Source: Hypericibacter sp963696655
Lineage (GTDB): Bacteria; Pseudomonadota; Alphaproteobacteria; Dongiales; Dongiaceae
Direction: 5' to 3'
DNA: 64,000 nt
Assembly (NCBI GenBank): GCA_963696655.1
Contig: CAVOLB010000051.1
Location: forward strand, 14,031 to 78,030
The position numbers and the translations under genes were made by a program. Below the pieces are notes generated by a model. It was not told the DNA's origin. It ran no database searches and saw only the letters and a program-made list of their open reading frames with translations. Of the stretch, positions 1 to 7,301 are shown in pieces. Within the stretch, counting starts at the first letter, position 1; every line of letters starts with the position of its first letter.

Positions 1-1
1 G

Positions 2-319
2 CATTTCGCCGACCGACAGGGCGTGAACATGCAGCAGTTCCTGGCGGTGCTCGATGCCGGGCCGATGGCGAGCGCCGTGTCGCGCGTGAAGGGAGCCAAG
101 CTGGTGGCCCGCGATTTCTCCGTCCAGGCCGCCATCGCCGATGTGCTGATGAACAACCGGCTGGTGGCCGAGGCGGCGAGGGAAGCCAGGCTGGCGACAC
201 CGCTGCTCGATGTCTGCCACGCGCTCTATGCCGAGACCCTGGCGCTCGGACACGGTCAGGCCGACATGGCGGCCGTCGTCCGCGCGCTCGAGGCGCGCAC
301 CGATTCCGCCGTCAGATAG
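2..319 (+). CDS. 3-hydroxyisobutyrate dehydrogenase-family protein, C-terminal part (5' end outside window)
   Basis: Only the last 105 or so residues are present; the frame is open at the window edge. The fragment is all-helical and matches the NAD-binding_11 C-terminal domain of the 3-hydroxyisobutyrate / tartronate semialdehyde / 6-phosphogluconate dehydrogenase superfamily. Supporting features are the K-x(n)-DFS segment near residue 37, the AxxDVLMNNRLVAEAAREA helix, the 'ATPLLDVCHALYAETLALGHGQADMAAV' type helix pair and the final short helix. This domain completes the active site and the dimer interface. The N-terminal Rossmann fold and catalytic lysine lie outside the window, so the substrate cannot be named. 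It ends 40 bases before the convergent hydrolase gene. Confidence 0.75.
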   Translation, partial: HFADRQGVNMQQFLAVLDAGPMASAVSRVKGAKLVARDFSVQAAIADVLMNNRLVAEAAREARLATPLLDVCHALYAETLALGHGQADMAAVVRALEARTDSAVR

Positions 320-335
320 ACCTTTCCACGGCACG

Positions 336-358
336 GGTCTCGCAGCGATCGCGGGACC
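336..358. terminator. possible bidirectional hairpin between convergent genes
   Basis: GGTCTCGC (336-343) can pair with GCGGGACC (351-358) around a 7-base loop. It sits exactly between the stop at 319 and the convergent stop at 359. Neither strand has a good T-tract after it, so termination is only suggested by position. Confidence 0.3.
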
Positions 359-1348
359 TCAATGCGGCGCCACCTTGCGATCCAGGAAGTCGTGGATCAT
401 CGGCGCCATGACATCGAGCTGGTCCTCGAGCGCGAAATGGCCGGTGTCGAGGAGATGGAGCTCGGCGTCCGGCAGATCGCGCAGATAGGGGCTGGCGCCG
501 TCGGCCGGGAAGATCTTGTCGTTCTTGCCCCAGACGATCAGCGTCGGCGGCTTGTACTCCCGGAAGAAGGCCTGGAATTTCGGATAGAGCGGCAGATTGG
601 TGCCGTAATCGTGGAACAGGTCGAGCTGGATGTCCTTGTTGCCGGGGCGGTCCAGCAGGGCCTGGTCATGAACCCAGTTGTCCGGGTCGATGCGGGTGAG
701 ATCGCTCATGCCGTCGGTGTACTGGAACTTCGTTGTCTCCGGCGCCACGAGGAAACTCAGCGCCTCGCGATGGGCGGACGACCCGTCCGCCCAATAGGCC
801 TTGATCGGATCCCAGAACGACTTCAGCCCCTCTTCATAGGCGTTGCCGTTCTGCACGATCAGGCCGCTGACGCGTTCCGGATGCTTCAGCGCCAGGCGGT
901 AGCCGACCGGCGCGCCATAATCCATCACATACATCGCGTAGCGCTGGATCTTGAGCTGCTGCAGCAGCCCGTCCATGAGGTCGGCATAATGGCCGAAGGT
1001 ATAGGCGAACTGGGTGTGATCGGGCATCGCGCTCTGGCCGAAGCCCGGATAATCGGGTGCGATCACATGATAGCGGTCGGCGAGGAGGGGGATCAGATTG
1101 CGGAACATATGCGAGGAGGTCGGGAAACCGTGCAGCAGCAGAACGACCGGGCCATCGGCAGGACCCGCTTCGCGATAGAAGATATCGACCCCGTCCACCG
1201 CGACCGTGTGATAGTGAGTCACGACGACCGCCGGCATGGCGGATGCGGCTCGTGCCGGTGCGCCGCCGCAAGCGACGGTGACGAGAACCATGATGGCGAG
1301 GCCAGTGACCCATCTGGCAACGAAGGCAGCGGTCGATATCTTCTGCAT
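359..1348 (-). CDS. secreted alpha/beta-hydrolase, epoxide hydrolase/haloalkane dehalogenase-like
   Basis: The 329-residue protein has an N-terminal signal peptide (hydrophobic residues about 13-26, likely cleavage after the APARA/ASA region near residue 35-37). The rest is a full alpha/beta-hydrolase fold. The oxyanion motif HGFPTSS is at 74-80. The nucleophile elbow reads VMDYGAP with Asp143, the aspartate nucleophile used by epoxide hydrolases and haloalkane dehalogenases rather than a serine. GKNDKIF carries the probable acid and DTGHFALED the catalytic histidine. The aspartate nucleophile and export to the periplasm are supported by sequence; the substrate is not. No operon partner is evident, and UdgX is transcribed divergently. 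Confidence 0.85.
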   Translation of the reverse strand: MQKISTAAFVARWVTGLAIMVLVTVACGGAPARAASAMPAVVVTHYHTVAVDGVDIFYREAGPADGPVVLLLHGFPTSSHMFRNLIPLLADRYHVIAPDYPGFGQSAMPDHTQFAYTFGHYADLMDGLLQQLKIQRYAMYVMDYGAPVGYRLALKHPERVSGLIVQNGNAYEEGLKSFWDPIKAYWADGSSAHREALSFLVAPETTKFQYTDGMSDLTRIDPDNWVHDQALLDRPGNKDIQLDLFHDYGTNLPLYPKFQAFFREYKPPTLIVWGKNDKIFPADGASPYLRDLPDAELHLLDTGHFALEDQLDVMAPMIHDFLDRKVAPH

Positions 1349-1645
1349 CGATCGATCTCCTGGTGCTTGGCTTCTCTGCGCCCGTCATGGCGCATGGTCT
1401 GTCGGCGGTGTGTTCGCCGACCTGCAGGAGGTCGACATGTCGCTGGAGGGCGATCCTGCGACCGATCGCCGACGAGTTCTTGAAGGACCATGCTGCGGCG
1501 CAGGTCCGGCTGCCGCCGCTGGGCCGACCTCAGGAGCGCGATCCCCGAATTGGAGCACCCCCGGCCGCGACGCCCGTCTGAGCCCACATCTTCCGTTGGA
1601 ACCCCAGGATCGCCTCGCCGTTTCCCCCGTGCCGGGAGAGCGGGC
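1349..1645. other. divergent intergenic region, no gene recognised
   Basis: About 300 bases between the divergent hydrolase and udgX genes. The overlapping reading frames here look like noise, and I see no convincing small gene, repeat or RNA. It should contain the promoters of both flanking genes. Confidence 0.4.
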
Positions 1646-2263
1646 ATGACCTTGACCTCCGATATCACGTCGTTGACGGCGCTCCGGGCGGCGGAGGGCT
1701 CCTGCCGGCGCTGCTCCCTATATAAGTGTGCAACGCAAGTCGTGCCGGGCGAGGGGCCGGCGCGGGCGCGGATCATGCTGGTGGGCGAACAGCCCGGCGA
1801 TCAGGAAGATCGGGCGGGGAAACCCTTCGTCGGCCCGGCCGGTCGCATCCTGGATCAGGCGCTGGACGAGGCCGGCATCGAGCGCAAGGCGGTCTTCGTC
1901 ACCAATGCAGTCAAGCATTTCAAGTTCGAGCAGCGCGGCAAGCGGCGGATGCACAAGCGGCCCGATGTCCATGAGATCGAGCGCTGCCATTGGTGGCTCG
2001 ATCTCGAACGCCGGATCGTCAAGCCGTCCCTCGTTGTGGCCTTGGGCGCTACCGCAGTCCGCAGCGTCCTGGGGCGACCCGTGGCGATCAGCAAGATCCA
2101 TGGCCGCACGCTGCCGGTCCCGGAGGGCGGCCGGATGCTCGCGACCATCCATCCGTCCTACATCCTGCGCATCGACGACGATGAGGAGAAGCGGCGGCAA
2201 TACCGGCAGTTCGTCGAGGATCTGAAGGCTGGCCGTCACGCTGCGGCCGAGAGGGCCGGTTGA
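1646..2263 (+). CDS. udgX: UdgX-family uracil-DNA glycosylase/crosslinking protein
   Basis: 205 residues, the usual size for the UdgX branch of family 4-like, iron-sulfur uracil-DNA glycosylases. C20-x2-C23 with C114 (and possibly C28) fits an Fe-S site. GEQPGDQED begins at 47, the uracil-pocket motif in its UdgX form. GKRRMHKRP at 98-106 is the UdgX R-loop; the histidine (H103 here) corresponds to the residue that forms a covalent bond with the abasic sugar in Mycobacterium smegmatis UdgX. HPSYILR near 170 is the C-terminal motif. The ATG at 1646 was chosen over upstream starts because it places the first cysteine pair where the family has it. Family knowledge: UdgX excises uracil and stays covalently attached to the DNA. 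Confidence 0.88.
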   Translation: MTLTSDITSLTALRAAEGSCRRCSLYKCATQVVPGEGPARARIMLVGEQPGDQEDRAGKPFVGPAGRILDQALDEAGIERKAVFVTNAVKHFKFEQRGKRRMHKRPDVHEIERCHWWLDLERRIVKPSLVVALGATAVRSVLGRPVAISKIHGRTLPVPEGGRMLATIHPSYILRIDDDEEKRRQYRQFVEDLKAGRHAAAERAG

Positions 2264-2283
2264 TCTCAGAACCTGCGCCGAAA

Positions 2284-2598
2284 TCAGACCGCGACGTCGA
2301 GGAGCTGGCCCTTCTTCTTGGCGGCCTCTTCCAACTGCTGCTTGATCAGTTCCTTGATCTTGGCTTCCAGCTTCTGCCGGTCCGCCGGGGACATCGCGTT
2401 CACATCGTCCTCGGTCAGGCCCATGCTCTTGAGGATGTTGTCCCGCATGCGCTCCGCCGGCGACATCCTGGCATAGGCGAGGAACTCGGCCTCGACATCT
2501 TCCTTGGCGCCGCTGTCCGGCGCCGGATCCAGGACGGGCGCGTTGGAGCTGGGCTTGGAGTGGGTCGGGGCGGGCACGCCGATGGGAGGAATGTTCAT
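2284..2598 (-). CDS. small conserved-looking hypothetical protein
   Basis: 104 residues. The ATG at 2598 has a GGAG ribosome binding site 8 bases upstream; the longer reading frame to 2820 lacks one. The first 35 residues are proline-rich and low complexity (probably disordered). Residues 36-97 are charged and helical (SPAERMRDNILKSMGLTEDD, then SPADRQKLEAKIKELIKQQLEEAAKKK), looking like two amphipathic helices or a short coiled coil. There is no signal peptide or membrane segment. It is convergent with udgX and downstream of the MFS permease on the same strand. I do not recognise a function. Confidence 0.6.
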   Translation of the reverse strand: MNIPPIGVPAPTHSKPSSNAPVLDPAPDSGAKEDVEAEFLAYARMSPAERMRDNILKSMGLTEDDVNAMSPADRQKLEAKIKELIKQQLEEAAKKKGQLLDVAV

Positions 2599-2767
2599 GA
2601 GGAAATCTCCGGTCCGTGGCGCCTCATCGTGCAAATTCCATGCCGGGCTCTTCGCTTCCTTATGGCTTTGATTTCCGGCCGCCGGTTTCGTTTCTGACGC
2701 GCCGCGGAAGGATCGCGGAAATCCTTGCCGGGCAGGAATTTCCGGTCGAGACGACGGAGCGGCTCCC

Positions 2768-4012
2768 TCAGCGCGCCGGCTCACCGGCGGGCGAAGGGAT
2801 CTTCCTGGCCATCGCCGCAATGAAGCAGGCGATGAGGTTCGCCGCCACCCCGGCCAGGATCGGCAGGGTATAGCTGTGGCTGAGGTCGAAGATGAAACCG
2901 GCGGCGCTGGGGCCGATCAGTGTGCCGAAGGCCACGCTGGTGAAGAGGATGCCCATGATGCTGCTGATGCTGCGCCCGCCGAAGCAGTCCATGACGACCG
3001 AAGGGAGAATCGCGACCCAGCCGCCATAGAGCACACCATAGACGAAGGAAAAGAGGGCGAGCGACCAGAATCCCGTCGCGAACACCCAGATGGTGAGGGC
3101 GAGGGCCATGCCGACGAAGAGCGCCAGGAGGAAGGAGTAACGGCCGAGACGGTCGGCGAGGCCGCCGAGGAGGAACCGGCCCGCCGTGCTGCCGATCCCG
3201 ATGATGCCGAGCAGAAAGGCCGCCGCCGACCGCTCGACCCCATGATCCAGGGCGAACGGCACAAGATGGACGAAGGGCATGAAAATGCCGAAGGAGCAGA
3301 TCAGGCAAGCCGCATAGAGACAGGCGAATTGCCGGGTGCGCATCGCCTCGCCGAGCGTCATGCCCGCGGGGCGCTCCCTATGGGCGTCCGCTTTCGGAGG
3401 CTCGCCGTCCGGAGCGAGCCCGCGATGGCGCGGATCGTCGGCGAAGAGGAGCGACATGCCGGCGCCCAGGAACGCGGCCAGCGCACCCAGGACGAGATAG
3501 GCCTCGCGCCAGCCCAGGACCTCGACGAGCTGCACGGCCAGCGCCGGCAGCACCAGCGTGCCGACGCCGATGCCGCTGACGGCGAGACCGGAGGCGAAGC
3601 CGCGCCGCCGCACGAACCAACGCTGCACCGCGGCCACGGCGGGCACATAGGAGAAACCCACCCCGAGGCCGACTCCCAGCCCATAGGCCGCATAGACCTC
3701 GGTGATCGTCCGGGCCACGCTCGCGAGCGCCAGCCCCAGACCCACCAGGATCATGCCGGTGACGGCCATGCGGCGGGAGCCCCAGCGGTCGGCGAGCGGG
3801 CCGCTGACCACCCCCAACCCGAAATAGAGGAAGCCGGCCAGCGAGAAGACCAGCGAGACGGAGCCGCGCGAGGCGCCGAAATCCGTCTGCAGGGAATCGA
3901 CGAAGGCGCTGAAGGTATAGGCGCTGCCGAAGCCGACGAACATGACGGTGAAGGCCGCCGCCACGACGTACCAGCCATAGAAGATGCGGGCCTGTGGGAG
4001 TGTCGGCGTCAT
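2768..4012 (-). CDS. MFS transporter, oxalate/formate- or monocarboxylate-antiporter-like
   Basis: 414 residues with about 12 hydrophobic segments, the usual MFS length. The N-terminal FYGWYVVAAAF segment followed by SAYTFSAF is typical of the OFA (oxalate/formate antiporter) and monocarboxylate transporter branch. The loop 2-3 signature GPLADRWGSRRMAVTG is present, and a hydrophilic central loop (about residues 200-225) separates the two halves. The second half repeats GGLADRLGRYSF. A small anion or monocarboxylate substrate is inferred from family resemblance only. The gene is single on its strand and divergent from the nitrile hydratase-type operon. Confidence 0.8.
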   Translation of the reverse strand: MTPTLPQARIFYGWYVVAAAFTVMFVGFGSAYTFSAFVDSLQTDFGASRGSVSLVFSLAGFLYFGLGVVSGPLADRWGSRRMAVTGMILVGLGLALASVARTITEVYAAYGLGVGLGVGFSYVPAVAAVQRWFVRRRGFASGLAVSGIGVGTLVLPALAVQLVEVLGWREAYLVLGALAAFLGAGMSLLFADDPRHRGLAPDGEPPKADAHRERPAGMTLGEAMRTRQFACLYAACLICSFGIFMPFVHLVPFALDHGVERSAAAFLLGIIGIGSTAGRFLLGGLADRLGRYSFLLALFVGMALALTIWVFATGFWSLALFSFVYGVLYGGWVAILPSVVMDCFGGRSISSIMGILFTSVAFGTLIGPSAAGFIFDLSHSYTLPILAGVAANLIACFIAAMARKIPSPAGEPAR

Positions 4013-4388
4013 AGGGGAGACCGGGCTCGGCGATGGCGGGAGATGATGATCTAGCAGGCCGCGCCCGGCCGGGCCAGCGCCGACCCGGTCCGTGAGCGGA
4101 TTGGAACGCTTTCGTTATAGCCATCGGCGCCGCTCCCGTGACTTTCTGATTAGCCTGCTATTTGGTATGCCAGCGAAACGTTCCCGCTGTTTAACCCGCC
4201 CGCGCCGTCCGCGATGCCGGCGGCCGTGACAGCGATTATCTCGGCGTCGAGCTAAAATTCAGTTGGTAGGAAATTGCTGAATTTGAAGGGGACGACCGTA
4301 ACCGTCGCCCCGCATGCTGGCGGGCGTCCGCAAACAATGCTGTGATGACGACGCGATCTCTTGTCGGATCGGGCATGGAGATTTGTTC
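4013..4388. promoter_or_regulatory. divergent control region of MFS and three-subunit hydratase genes
   Basis: About 375 bases without a gene. AAATTCAG (4255-4262) and CTGAATTT (4277-4284) form a perfect 8-bp inverted repeat with a 14-base spacer, about 105 bases before the first hydratase start. Immediately after is a GGGGACG...CGTCGCCCC imperfect hairpin (about 4289-4312). These could be a regulator site and a leader hairpin. I cannot assign a regulator. Confidence 0.35.
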
Positions 4389-4724
4389 ATGGTGACGAAA
4401 CCCTCCCGTTCGACCGGCATCGTTCTCGCGCTCGGCGAGGCACCGATCTTCGCCGCTGGCGATCGCGTCAGGGTCTCGATGCGCTTTCCCGTCGGTCACT
4501 ACCGCGTGCCGCTCTATGTCCGCGGGAAATCGGCGGTCGTCGAGGCGGTGATGGAGCCTGCCAACCTCGACAATGAGGAGGAGGGCTTCGGGCGCAACGC
4601 CGGATCGAAGCTTCACTATTACCGCGTCGCCATTCCGCTGACCGAGCTGTGGCCGGGCTATGCCGGCTCGCCCCGCGACAGCCTGCGCATCGAAATCTTC
4701 GAAACCTGGCTCGAAAGGATCTGA
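4389..4724 (+). CDS. nitrile hydratase/thiocyanate hydrolase subunit equivalent to the C-terminal half of NHase beta
   Basis: 111 residues. The start ATG has GGAG 8 bases upstream. Residues 20-111 match the SH3-like C-terminal domain of the nitrile hydratase beta subunit: F-x-AGDRVRV, GHYRVPLYVRGK, then YYRV...ELWPGY, then D-x-LRIEIFETWLE. A normal NHase beta chain is a single protein of about 220 residues; here this half is its own gene. The N-terminal half is encoded two genes downstream, with the alpha-type chain between them. Such splitting is known in thiocyanate hydrolase and toyocamycin nitrile hydratase. It would form a heterotrimeric protomer with the next two products. Confidence 0.85.
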   Translation: MVTKPSRSTGIVLALGEAPIFAAGDRVRVSMRFPVGHYRVPLYVRGKSAVVEAVMEPANLDNEEEGFGRNAGSKLHYYRVAIPLTELWPGYAGSPRDSLRIEIFETWLERI

Positions 4725-4727
4725 CCG

Positions 4728-5381
4728 ATGTCCGCAGATGATCATGACCACGATCACGATCACACCCCCATCCAGGCCGGCGAGCAGCCGCCCGGCTATT
4801 ACGAGATCATGGAGACGGCGATTCGCGAGCTGCTCGTGGAGAAGGGGTTGATCAAGGCGGGCGAGATCCGCCGGCAGGTCGAGGTGCTCGATTCCCGCAA
4901 TCCGGCGCTCGGCGCCAAAGTGGTGGCGCGCGCCTGGGTCGATCCCGGTTTCCGCGCGCGGCTGCTCGCCAACGGGCGCGCGGGCTGCGAGGAGCTCGGC
5001 ATCAGCTTCTATGACGACACGCAGCTGATCGTGCTCGAGAACACCGACAAGGTTCACAACCTCATCGTCTGCACCCTCTGCTCCTGTTATCCGCGCCCGG
5101 TGCTGGGCTTGCCGCCGGATTGGTACAAGGCGAAGCCCTATCGGGCCCGCGCGGTGATCGAGCCCCGGGCCGTGCTGGCCGAGTTCGGCACGCATATTCC
5201 CGACGATGTCGAGATCCGTGTCAGCGATTCGACGGCCACGATCCGTTTCCTGGTGCTCCCGCAACGCCCCAAGGGGACCGAGGACTTCAACGAGGAACAG
5301 CTCGCCGCCCTGGTGACCCGCGATGCCATGATCGGCGTCGTGCCGGTCGAGCTTCCGGCGGCGAGAGGAGCCGTCCAATGA
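4728..5381 (+). CDS. cobalt-type nitrile hydratase alpha / thiocyanate hydrolase gamma subunit
   Basis: 217 residues, the catalytic metal-binding chain. CTLCSC at 115-120 supplies the three cysteine ligands (C115, C118, C120) that in the family bind non-corrin Co(III), with two oxidised to sulfinic/sulfenic acid; Thr in second position is the cobalt type. The following residues are YPRP: R123 replaces the tryptophan of ordinary nitrile hydratases. As I recall, an arginine at this place lines the anion pocket of thiocyanate hydrolase, which favours an anionic substrate. Residues 5-12 are an unusual D-H-D-H run, possibly a metal-gathering tail. The start lies 4 bases after the previous stop, and the stop overlaps the next ATG. 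Confidence 0.88.
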   Translation: MSADDHDHDHDHTPIQAGEQPPGYYEIMETAIRELLVEKGLIKAGEIRRQVEVLDSRNPALGAKVVARAWVDPGFRARLLANGRAGCEELGISFYDDTQLIVLENTDKVHNLIVCTLCSCYPRPVLGLPPDWYKAKPYRARAVIEPRAVLAEFGTHIPDDVEIRVSDSTATIRFLVLPQRPKGTEDFNEEQLAALVTRDAMIGVVPVELPAARGAVQ

Positions 5382-5722
5382 CCGATACCGAGGCCCTGGT
5401 CAAACGGCTCCCGAACGATATCGGCGGCTTGCCGGCGGGGCCGGTGCAGCGGGTCGACCATGAGCTCGAGCCCTGGGAGAAGCGCTGCCACGCGCTGGCC
5501 GACGTGCTGGATTTCCACAAGATCATCAACACCGAGGAGAAGCGCCGCGGCGTCGAGGCGCTCGGCAGCGAGATGATCGGCAAGCTCACCTACTACGAAC
5601 GCTGGATCGTCACCTTCGCCAACATCCTGTTCCAGAAGCAGCTGCTGACGCCCACGGACCTGGCCCGCAAGATGGACGAGGTGGCGGCAAGGTCCGGCGC
5701 GCTTCCGTCGGAGGGCGCGTAA
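5378..5722 (+). CDS. NHase beta N-terminal-half subunit or P15K-like activator
   Basis: 114 residues, starting in an ATGA overlap with the alpha-type gene. It matches the N-terminal helical domain of nitrile hydratase beta: DIGGLPAGPV, H-x4-WEKRCHAL, a basic RRGVE segment, and the characteristic YYERWIVTFANIL near residue 70. It could be the missing half of the beta chain in the enzyme, or the related metallochaperone/activator (P15K type) that loads cobalt. The operon supplies exactly one N-half, one C-half and one alpha chain, so the structural-subunit reading is simplest. Confidence 0.8.
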   Translation: MTDTEALVKRLPNDIGGLPAGPVQRVDHELEPWEKRCHALADVLDFHKIINTEEKRRGVEALGSEMIGKLTYYERWIVTFANILFQKQLLTPTDLARKMDEVAARSGALPSEGA

Positions 5723-5761
5723 CGGCGGGCGCCGGACCTGGTTGCGGAGAGAACAGGAATC

Positions 5762-6166
5762 ATGACCCCAGCCGGGCTGATCACGATCCCGAGCGAGTTC
5801 GGCGCCGCGGAGACCATGAACCGCCTCATCGCCGAGGTGAGGGCCAAGGGCATGACGGTGTTCGCCCGGATCGATCACGCGGCCGGCGCCACCGCAGCCG
5901 GGCTGACCCTGAGGCCGACCGAGCTCCTGATCTTCGGCAATCCCAAGGGCGGGACGCCGCCGATGCAGACCGCCCAGACGATGGGGATCGATCTGCCGTT
6001 GAAGGCGCTCGTCTGGCAGGACGAAGCGGGGAAGACCTGGCTGTCCTACAACGACCCGGCCTGGCTCGCGCGACGGCACGGCATCGACGGCTCGCTGGAA
6101 TCCACGATCTGCCTCATGGCGGGCGCCCTTCAGTCCATCGCGGCGAAGGCGGTCTCCGCGCCTTGA
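5762..6166 (+). CDS. DUF302 family protein
   Basis: 134 residues beginning 39 bases after the hydratase operon and probably co-transcribed. It shows the DUF302 pattern: a helix with TMNRLIAEVRAKGMTVFARIDHAAGA, LRPTELLIFGNPKGGTPPMQ, then LPLKALVWQDEAGKTWLSYNDPAWL. There is no signal peptide or membrane segment. DUF302 proteins are small alpha/beta domains, often dimeric, of unsettled function and often found with redox or sulfur genes. Its role next to a thiocyanate/nitrile hydratase is unknown. Confidence 0.85.
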   Translation: MTPAGLITIPSEFGAAETMNRLIAEVRAKGMTVFARIDHAAGATAAGLTLRPTELLIFGNPKGGTPPMQTAQTMGIDLPLKALVWQDEAGKTWLSYNDPAWLARRHGIDGSLESTICLMAGALQSIAAKAVSAP

Positions 6167-6187
6167 GGCAGTGGGCCGGCGAACCGG

Positions 6188-7237
6188 TCAGGCCCGAACC
6201 TCGACCGAAGGCCTGCCGGCCTCCCCATGGCCGATGATGCGGGTGCGCGGATAGCCGGCGTCGACGATTTTCTGCGCCATGGCCGCGGCCCGATCGGGAG
6301 CGCAGGCCAGCAGCAGCCCGCCCGATGTCTGCGGATCGGTAAGAAGGTGACGCCGCCATTCGGGAAGGTCGGCGGGCAGGGTCACCTCGCCGCTGTAGCT
6401 CGCCCAGTTCCGCAGCGAGGCCCCGGTGACGAAGCCCTGTTGGGCCAGCGCCTCCGCTTCGGACAGGAAGGGAAGCTCATTGGCGTCGATGACGAGCCTG
6501 AGCTTCGATCCGCGCGCCATCTCCAGCGCATGGCCGAGCAGGCCGAAGCCGGTGACATCGGTGATCGCGTGAATGGCGTCGTCGCCCGCCAGCTCGGCGC
6601 CGATCCGGTTGAGGAGTGTCGTCGATGCAATCATCTCCGCATAGGCCGCCGCGGAGAGTTCTCCTTTCTTGAAGGCTGACGAATAGATGCCGACGCCCAG
6701 CGCCTTGGTGAGGATCAGCGCATCACCGGGCCGCGCGGTGGAATTGCGGCGGATGTTCTTCGGACTCCCGATGCCGATGACGGCCAGCCCGTAGATCGGT
6801 TCGGGCGAATCGATCGAATGCCCGCCGGCAATGGGAATGCCGGCCTCCGCGCAGATCTGCGAGCCGCCCTGGAGGATCTCCCGCACCATCTCGGTCGAAA
6901 CCTTGCCGATCGGCATGCCGAGGATGGCGAGCGCCATGATGGGGCGGCCGCCCATCGCGTAGATGTCGGAGATGGCGTTGGTCGCAGCAATCCGGCCGAA
7001 ATCCTGCGGATCGTCGACCATCGGCATGAAGAAATCCGTCGTGGCGATGACGCAGGTCTCGTTGTCGAGTTGCCAGACCGCGGCATCGTCGCCGGTCTCC
7101 GTCCCCACCAGCAGCTCGCGATAAGGCTGCGCCGCCGGCTGATCCGCCAGAAGCTGCTGCAAGACGGAGGGGGCGAGCTTGCAGCCGCAACCCCCGCCAT
7201 GGGCCAGGCTGGTCAGGCGAGCGAGGGGAGCATTCAT
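6188..7237 (-). CDS. selD: selenide, water dikinase (selenophosphate synthase)
   Basis: 349 residues, the standard SelD length. It makes selenophosphate from selenide and ATP, the selenium donor for SelA. The glycine-rich loop GGGCGCK holds Cys17, Cys19 and Lys20, the same positions as the essential Cys17/Lys20 of E. coli SelD; it is the cysteine, not the selenocysteine, form. TGDDAAVW, TTDFFMPMVDDP, GGHSID and the C-terminal DPQTSGGLL are the AIR-synthase-superfamily ATP and metal motifs. It is convergent with the DUF302 gene and lies about 1.7 kb from fdnG on the opposite strand, next to the rest of the selenocysteine machinery. Confidence 0.97.
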   Translation of the reverse strand: MNAPLARLTSLAHGGGCGCKLAPSVLQQLLADQPAAQPYRELLVGTETGDDAAVWQLDNETCVIATTDFFMPMVDDPQDFGRIAATNAISDIYAMGGRPIMALAILGMPIGKVSTEMVREILQGGSQICAEAGIPIAGGHSIDSPEPIYGLAVIGIGSPKNIRRNSTARPGDALILTKALGVGIYSSAFKKGELSAAAYAEMIASTTLLNRIGAELAGDDAIHAITDVTGFGLLGHALEMARGSKLRLVIDANELPFLSEAEALAQQGFVTGASLRNWASYSGEVTLPADLPEWRRHLLTDPQTSGGLLLACAPDRAAAMAQKIVDAGYPRTRIIGHGEAGRPSVEVRA

Positions 7238-7301
7238 GATCTTTCCTTGCCGGCCGGCCGCGAGTGGCAGCGGACCCGTCGAGCCTTTGCGGAACGGACG
7301 A

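Noticed and set aside
6188..7237. SelD as a second selenoprotein
   Set aside because: The active-site codon at position 17 is cysteine, not TGA.
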